DNA of 64,000 nt. Source: Chryseobacterium phocaeense (GTDB taxonomy: Bacteria > Bacteroidota > Bacteroidia > Flavobacteriales > Weeksellaceae). The notes below the pieces were generated by a model. It saw only the letters and a list, made by a program, of their open reading frames with translations, was not told the DNA's origin and made no database searches. The translations under genes and the position numbers were made by a program. The stretch lies in assembly GCF_900169075.1 (NCBI RefSeq), contig NZ_LT827015.1, positions 992,001-1,056,000 on the forward strand, given 5' to 3'. Of this stretch, positions 60,045-64,000 are shown one piece after another (the stretch's first letter is position 1; each line of letters opens with the position of its first letter).

Positions 60045-61403
60045 ATGAACTCTTTAATAGATAAATATAATATTCCAGGGCCGCGTTACACTTCTTATCC
60101 TACAGTTCCTTATTGGGATGAAGCTACGTTTTCACCCGAAAAGTGGCGGGAGAGTGTGATCAGGTCTTTTCATGAGAGCAATGCAGAGGAGGGAATTTCT
60201 ATTTATATCCATCTTCCTTTCTGTGAAGCGCTTTGTACGTTCTGTGCCTGCCATAAGCGGATTACCAAACAGCATAGCGTAGAAATTCCATATCTGGAAA
60301 GCGTGTTGAAGGAGTGGAAGCTTTATCTTGAACTTTTTGAAGAAAAACCGAAGCTGAAAGAGCTTCACCTGGGAGGCGGTACCCCTACTTTTTTCTCACC
60401 TAAAAATTTAAAAACATTACTGGAAGGGATCTTTGAAACCGTAGAAATAGCGGAATATCCGGAGTTTTCTTTCGAAGGACATCCGAATAATACCACAAGA
60501 GATCATCTTCAGACCTTATATGACCTTGGATTCAGAAGGGTAAGCTTTGGAGTGCAGGACTATGATCCGAAAGTTCAGAAAGCCATCAACAGGATCCAGC
60601 CTTTTGAGAAAGTAAAAGAAGTAACGGAACAGGCCAGAGAAATCGGCTACAGAGGTATCAGCCACGATCTGGTATTTGGTCTTCCGCATCAGAGCTGGGA
60701 CGCAATGGAGCATACCATCAGAAAAACAATGGAGCTGAAACCGGACAGGCTTGCCTTCTATTCATATGCTCACGTACCATGGATAAAAGGAGTAGGGCAA
60801 AGAGGATTTGATGAAAATGACCTTCCGAGCGGTGAAGAAAAACGCCGTCTGTATGAAGACGGGAAAAAGCTTCTGGAAGATTTAGGTTATATTGAAGTAG
60901 GAATGGATCACTTCTCGCTGGAGCACGATGATTTATACCAATCCCTGATTCACAAAAAACTGCACAGGAATTTTATGGGCTATACCTCAAGCAATACCCA
61001 GCTGATGGTAGGGCTTGGAATGTCTGCAATTTCAGATTCATGGTATGCCTTCGCCCAAAACGTAAAAACGGTGGAAGAGTATCAGAAAATGGTGGAAGAA
61101 GGCCAGATTCCGGTCGTGAAAGGACATATTCTTGATCAGGAGGACCTTACCGTCAGAAGACATATTTTAAATCTGATGTGTCAGCTTGAAACCACTTTTA
61201 CTGAAAATAATTCCTTCCCGGGACTTGAAAATGCCCTGGACATGCTGGAAGAAATGGAGAAAGACGAGTTGGTGGAAATAGAGGGCAATCAGATCAGGAT
61301 TACGGAAAAAGGAAGAGCATTTACGAGAAATGTGGCCATGGTTTTTGACCTCAGGATGATGAGGAATAAGCCGGAAACCAGGATCTTCTCTATGACGATA
61401 TAG
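60045..61403 (+). CDS. hemN: Oxygen-independent coproporphyrinogen III oxidase (radical SAM)
   Basis: The 452-residue radical-SAM enzyme (from ATG 60045, MNSLIDKYNIPGPRYTSYPT) has the cluster motif C60-x3-C64-x2-C67 with C69 next ('FCEALCTFCACHK'), the same pattern as E. coli HemN. 'LHLGGGTPTFFSP' and 'YRGISHDLVFGLPHQS' follow. It converts coproporphyrinogen III to protoporphyrinogen IX without oxygen in heme synthesis. An upstream in-frame ATG at 59991 would add 18 residues unlike the family, and a -7 box lies just before it. The unknown membrane-protein gene follows after 7 bp. Confidence 0.96.
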   Translation: MNSLIDKYNIPGPRYTSYPTVPYWDEATFSPEKWRESVIRSFHESNAEEGISIYIHLPFCEALCTFCACHKRITKQHSVEIPYLESVLKEWKLYLELFEEKPKLKELHLGGGTPTFFSPKNLKTLLEGIFETVEIAEYPEFSFEGHPNNTTRDHLQTLYDLGFRRVSFGVQDYDPKVQKAINRIQPFEKVKEVTEQAREIGYRGISHDLVFGLPHQSWDAMEHTIRKTMELKPDRLAFYSYAHVPWIKGVGQRGFDENDLPSGEEKRRLYEDGKKLLEDLGYIEVGMDHFSLEHDDLYQSLIHKKLHRNFMGYTSSNTQLMVGLGMSAISDSWYAFAQNVKTVEEYQKMVEEGQIPVVKGHILDQEDLTVRRHILNLMCQLETTFTENNSFPGLENALDMLEEMEKDELVEIEGNQIRITEKGRAFTRNVAMVFDLRMMRNKPETRIFSMTI

Positions 61404-61410
61404 GAAAAAT

Positions 61411-62610
61411 ATGAACCGGAAGTTTCTGATTTTCTTTCTGTATGTCTATGCGCTGGCTTTTAGTGTCATCAAAACGCTCAGGCTTCCCAATCAGTGGTCT
61501 GAGTCGCACTGGCTGCTGGATTACCGGTTCGGATTTATAAAAAGAGGGCTTGCCGGTGAAATTTTCGGATTCTTTTTTGAGAAAAGTATACTTAATATCC
61601 AGATTATTTCTGCGGTCATACTGGGACTTCTTTATGTAGCTCTGATTGTAATTGCTGTTCGGCAGACCTTTCAGAAATACAGCATCAGGAAGGTTTTGTT
61701 TTATCTTCTGTTTTTCCTTTCACAGTATGTTGTTCTTTCCGCACACCTTATTGGCTATCTTGATCATTTGATTTTTCTTCTGACCATCCTGGCCATTTAT
61801 CTGATTAAAAATAAAAAAATATTTTGGGCATCATTGCTTACGGTGGTCAGTGTGTTCATGCATGAAATTTCATTTTTTCTCATGGTTCCCATCTGTCTTT
61901 TTGCGCTGATGGTATTTGAAATGCCAGGCAACAGATTGGTTTTTTCCTCAGATCTTTTAAAAAAAGCAGGGCTATTTCTTGCTCTTCCCGTATTGGCTAC
62001 ACTTTCCGTGTCACTCTATCAGGAGCTGTATGGAAAAGAAAATGATCAGCTGATTCTCCATTATCTGCGGAATACAGGATTTATCAGCAAAAATGTTGCT
62101 GTAATGATTTCATCCGCTTATACGGAAAGTTTTGGAACCTACCTTAAACAACAGAGTCCGTTTTTTATAGAAAGACTGTTTTTGTCTAAAAATACCGTCA
62201 AATTCGGGATTCCTATATTCTTTATGATCTATCTGGTATGCGGGGAATTCAGAAAGCTTGACAGACGTATCCTTATCATTCTTGCTGCAGTAACACTGTC
62301 TCCGCTTTTGCTTCATGCGATTGCCTGGGATACCTTCAGGATCTGGGCATATCCTTTTATGATTATTTTCCTTGGGCTTTGGATTTTAACCTGCAGATTC
62401 CCTGATGAAGAAGTTTCTGACGATGCGTTGTCATGGTTTGAAATCGTACTCTTTATTGTTTCGGTGATTCTTGTCGCTGTTTTTCAGAACACATTATTTG
62501 AAAATGAAATAGAAAGAATTTCAAAGCTGGAAAGATGTGTTGTTTTGATGCCTGTAATGGTAGCAGTAGCCTTCCTTTACTTCAAAAAAGCCCCGGTAAA
62601 AAATTACTGA
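61411..62610 (+). CDS. Polytopic membrane protein of unknown function
   Basis: The 399-residue protein has about ten to eleven hydrophobic spans. The N-terminal 'WLLDYRFGFIKRGLAGEIFG' resembles a conserved opening seen in uncharacterised EpsG-like or glycosyltransferase-associated membrane proteins, but I cannot name it. A 'FMHEISFFLMVPICLF' segment puts a His-Glu pair inside a helix. It starts 7 bp after hemN and is probably co-transcribed with it, although there is no obvious link to heme. The role could lie in envelope polymer synthesis. Confidence 0.7.
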   Translation: MNRKFLIFFLYVYALAFSVIKTLRLPNQWSESHWLLDYRFGFIKRGLAGEIFGFFFEKSILNIQIISAVILGLLYVALIVIAVRQTFQKYSIRKVLFYLLFFLSQYVVLSAHLIGYLDHLIFLLTILAIYLIKNKKIFWASLLTVVSVFMHEISFFLMVPICLFALMVFEMPGNRLVFSSDLLKKAGLFLALPVLATLSVSLYQELYGKENDQLILHYLRNTGFISKNVAVMISSAYTESFGTYLKQQSPFFIERLFLSKNTVKFGIPIFFMIYLVCGEFRKLDRRILIILAAVTLSPLLLHAIAWDTFRIWAYPFMIIFLGLWILTCRFPDEEVSDDALSWFEIVLFIVSVILVAVFQNTLFENEIERISKLERCVVLMPVMVAVAFLYFKKAPVKNY

Positions 62611-62632
62611 GGCTTTAAAGTTTTTGAATTTA

Positions 62633-62667
62633 AGAGTCAAGAATAAAGAGCCAAGAGTCAAGAAATG
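62633..62667 (+). repeat. 7-bp repeat (AGAGTCA type), five units
   Basis: The units are agagtca, agaataa, agagcca, agagtca and agaaatg, followed further on by gacatca-type units around 62690-62710. Confidence 0.7.
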
Positions 62668-62754
62668 CCAGTTAGATGAAGTCAATCAAGACATCAGACA
62701 TCAGATATGAGACTTTCAGGTTAAGGATATACTTTAATACTGGGGATTAACAAC

Positions 62755-62810
62755 GTGCAACCAGCAACTGGAAACACTTTCAAACCCATTAACTCTCAAA
62801 CTCTCAAGCA
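62755..62810 (+). repeat. Degenerate 7-bp repeat (CAGCAAC/CAAACTC type), eight units
   Basis: The units gtgcaac, cagcaac, tggaaac, actttca, aacccat, taactct, caaactc and tcaagca end just before the stop codon of the convergent sugar dehydrogenase. The opening words match those at 40405-40425. Confidence 0.7.
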
Positions 62811-62815
62811 CTCCG

Positions 62816-64000
62816 TTATTTAATGATCAGTTTCTGACTGTAAGATTTCACATCGCCGGTTTTGATGATCAGATAATAAACACCGGGAGGAATTCCTGTG
62901 ATATCAACACTGCCGTCATTTTCTATTTTTGCTTTGTCCAGAGCTATTTTTCCTTCCGTACTGATCAGATCGGCTGTACTGTTTCTGTTGTCAAACCCTT
63001 CAATAAATACTTTTTCTGAAGCCGGATTCGGATGAATGTATACGGAATTTTCATTACCTGTTTCATCTGTGGCAAGTGTACCCGTAGTGATTTTAAATAT
63101 TTTTCCGCTGGTCACTGCGGCTACAAAAAGTTCTTTCCCTGAATTTTGTCCAAAGGTTGAAAAATTATTGCCGGAACTTGCGGGGCTCCAGACAATGGAA
63201 TTGTCAGCATTTAAAATCCCGATCTGGGTAGAGCAGTAGTCTGCAAAGAAATACTTCCCCTGAAGCGCAGGATATTGGCTTCCCCTGTACACATAGCCTC
63301 CGGTAATAGAGCATCTGCCTCCGGAGTGATTATAGACGGCTACTGGGAAAGTCATGGTCGACATAGCCGGGCATCCTGTTGTATTGTAGGCTGTATTGCC
63401 CTCGTAGCAGCGCCATCCGTAATTGATTCCTGCCTGGGTTATAGGCATTTTGTTAATTTCTTCAATTGCATTCTGTCCTACATCAGCGATCATGGCATTT
63501 CCGGTGTCTGTATCAAAAGAGAATTTCCATGCATTTCTCAGTCCGTATGCCCAGATTTCATCGGCTCCGGCAACGGCTCCTGCAAATGGATTGTCAGGAG
63601 GAATATTATACGGTCCAGTGGCATTGACATCGATTCTCAACATTTTTCCCAACAGTGAATTTTTATTCTGGGAATTGTTGTTTGGGTCACCACCGCTTCC
63701 TCCGTCTCCGGTAACGATCCAAAGGTTTCCGTCAGGAGCGAAATGAATGCTTCCCCCGTTGTGATTGTCAAACGGCTTTGGAATATTCAGCAGGATTTTT
63801 TCTGAGGCCGGATCCGCTACATCAGGGTTTGTAGGGCTCACGGAATATCTCGCGACAATAATATTCCCGGCTGTGTTGTTATAATACACAAAGAAATAGC
63901 CGTTAGTGGAATATTGGGGATGGAAAGCAAGCCCGAGCAGGCCTCTTTCGCCTCCGAAAAGAACCTTGGAACTGATATTCATAAAGTCGGCACTGTTGGT
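62816..64000 (-). CDS. Secreted PQQ-type sugar dehydrogenase with T9SS sorting domain, 5' end cut by window
   Basis: The frame runs open to the right edge, so the N-terminus is missing. About 394 residues are visible. The beta-propeller shows 'GERGLLGLAFHPQYSTNGYF', 'NHNGGSIHFAPDGNLWIVTG' and 'DEIWAYGLRNAWKFSFD', all typical of soluble glucose/sorbosone dehydrogenases (GSDH), which use PQQ and calcium. The last ~75 residues ('VYIHPNPASEKVFIEG' to 'SYSQKLIIK') are a T9SS type A sorting domain, so the enzyme is exported to the surface. Substrate is likely an aldose or related sugar. Confidence 0.92.
   Translation of the reverse strand, partial: TNSADFMNISSKVLFGGERGLLGLAFHPQYSTNGYFFVYYNNTAGNIIVARYSVSPTNPDVADPASEKILLNIPKPFDNHNGGSIHFAPDGNLWIVTGDGGSGGDPNNNSQNKNSLLGKMLRIDVNATGPYNIPPDNPFAGAVAGADEIWAYGLRNAWKFSFDTDTGNAMIADVGQNAIEEINKMPITQAGINYGWRCYEGNTAYNTTGCPAMSTMTFPVAVYNHSGGRCSITGGYVYRGSQYPALQGKYFFADYCSTQIGILNADNSIVWSPASSGNNFSTFGQNSGKELFVAAVTSGKIFKITTGTLATDETGNENSVYIHPNPASEKVFIEGFDNRNSTADLISTEGKIALDKAKIENDGSVDITGIPPGVYYLIIKTGDVKSYSQKLIIK

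Noticed and set aside
1..64000. tRNA, rRNA, insertion sequences and prophage genes
   Set aside because: I looked through the intergenic regions for cloverleaf-like GC-rich segments and for transposase or phage motifs in the proteins and found none that I could support.

Overview
The window looks like chromosomal DNA of a Flavobacteriia bacterium, most likely Chryseobacterium or a close Weeksellaceae relative. The evidence is low-GC sequence, SusC/SusD outer-membrane nutrient uptake genes, two secreted proteins with C-terminal type IX secretion (T9SS) sorting domains, Bacteroidota -7 promoter boxes (TAnnTTTG), and almost no Shine-Dalgarno sequences. There are no insertion sequences, phage genes, tRNAs, rRNAs or CRISPR arrays. 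Most of the window is ordinary core genome. The unusual content is in the spaces between genes.

Layout: 1-3.3 kb is a TolC / HlyD (EmrA-like) / DHA2 major facilitator (EmrB-like) efflux operon. 3.4-7.9 kb holds a siderophore-interacting reductase, a methyltransferase, a membrane protein and metG. 8.2-21.0 kb is a starch/maltodextrin utilisation locus in two blocks: SusC, SusD, SusE-like and a GH97 alpha-glucosidase, then, after a terminator, a zinc acylase-like hydrolase, a GH13 neopullulanase-like amylase, an NTF2-fold secreted protein and an SLC45-like sugar transporter. Together they bind and import oligosaccharides at the outer membrane, cut them to maltose and glucose in the periplasm, and carry sugar across the inner membrane. 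21.5-22.8 kb has a pirin and an FMN reductase. 22.8-29.6 kb is a purine block (short leader ORF with terminator, then purM, purN, purH, purD, guaA).

29.6-43 kb is mixed: a GNAT-nitrilase fusion, a Cys-rich bacteriocin-like peptide, a cold-shock protein, an ABC1/UbiB kinase, a DEAD-box helicase, small lipoproteins, an SGNH hydrolase and an iron alcohol dehydrogenase. 43.3-45.8 kb is ppc. 46-51 kb has a T9SS subtilase and a sugar-nucleotide cluster (DegT aminotransferase, membrane protein, galE, cytidylyltransferase). 51-57 kb, on the minus strand, carries a TonB-dependent receptor, mltG, dapF, an SGFR-repeat lipoprotein and pnuC. 57-64 kb has an amino acid permease, a BNR/YCF48-like protein, hemN, an unknown polytopic membrane protein and a T9SS PQQ-type sugar dehydrogenase cut by the window end.

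Signals that the genes do not explain: (i) a family of 7-bp-period repeats in at least a dozen intergenic regions, several ending within a few bases of a start codon; (ii) a 24-codon leader ORF plus terminator ahead of purM that looks like an attenuator; (iii) a 205-bp element with perfect 20-bp terminal inverted repeats; (iv) a two-hairpin dispersed element present twice; (v) a perfect 13-bp palindrome between metG and susC; (vi) several -7 boxes only 4-5 bp before the start codon, suggesting leaderless mRNAs. All calls come from reading the sequence and recalling protein families. No database search was run.
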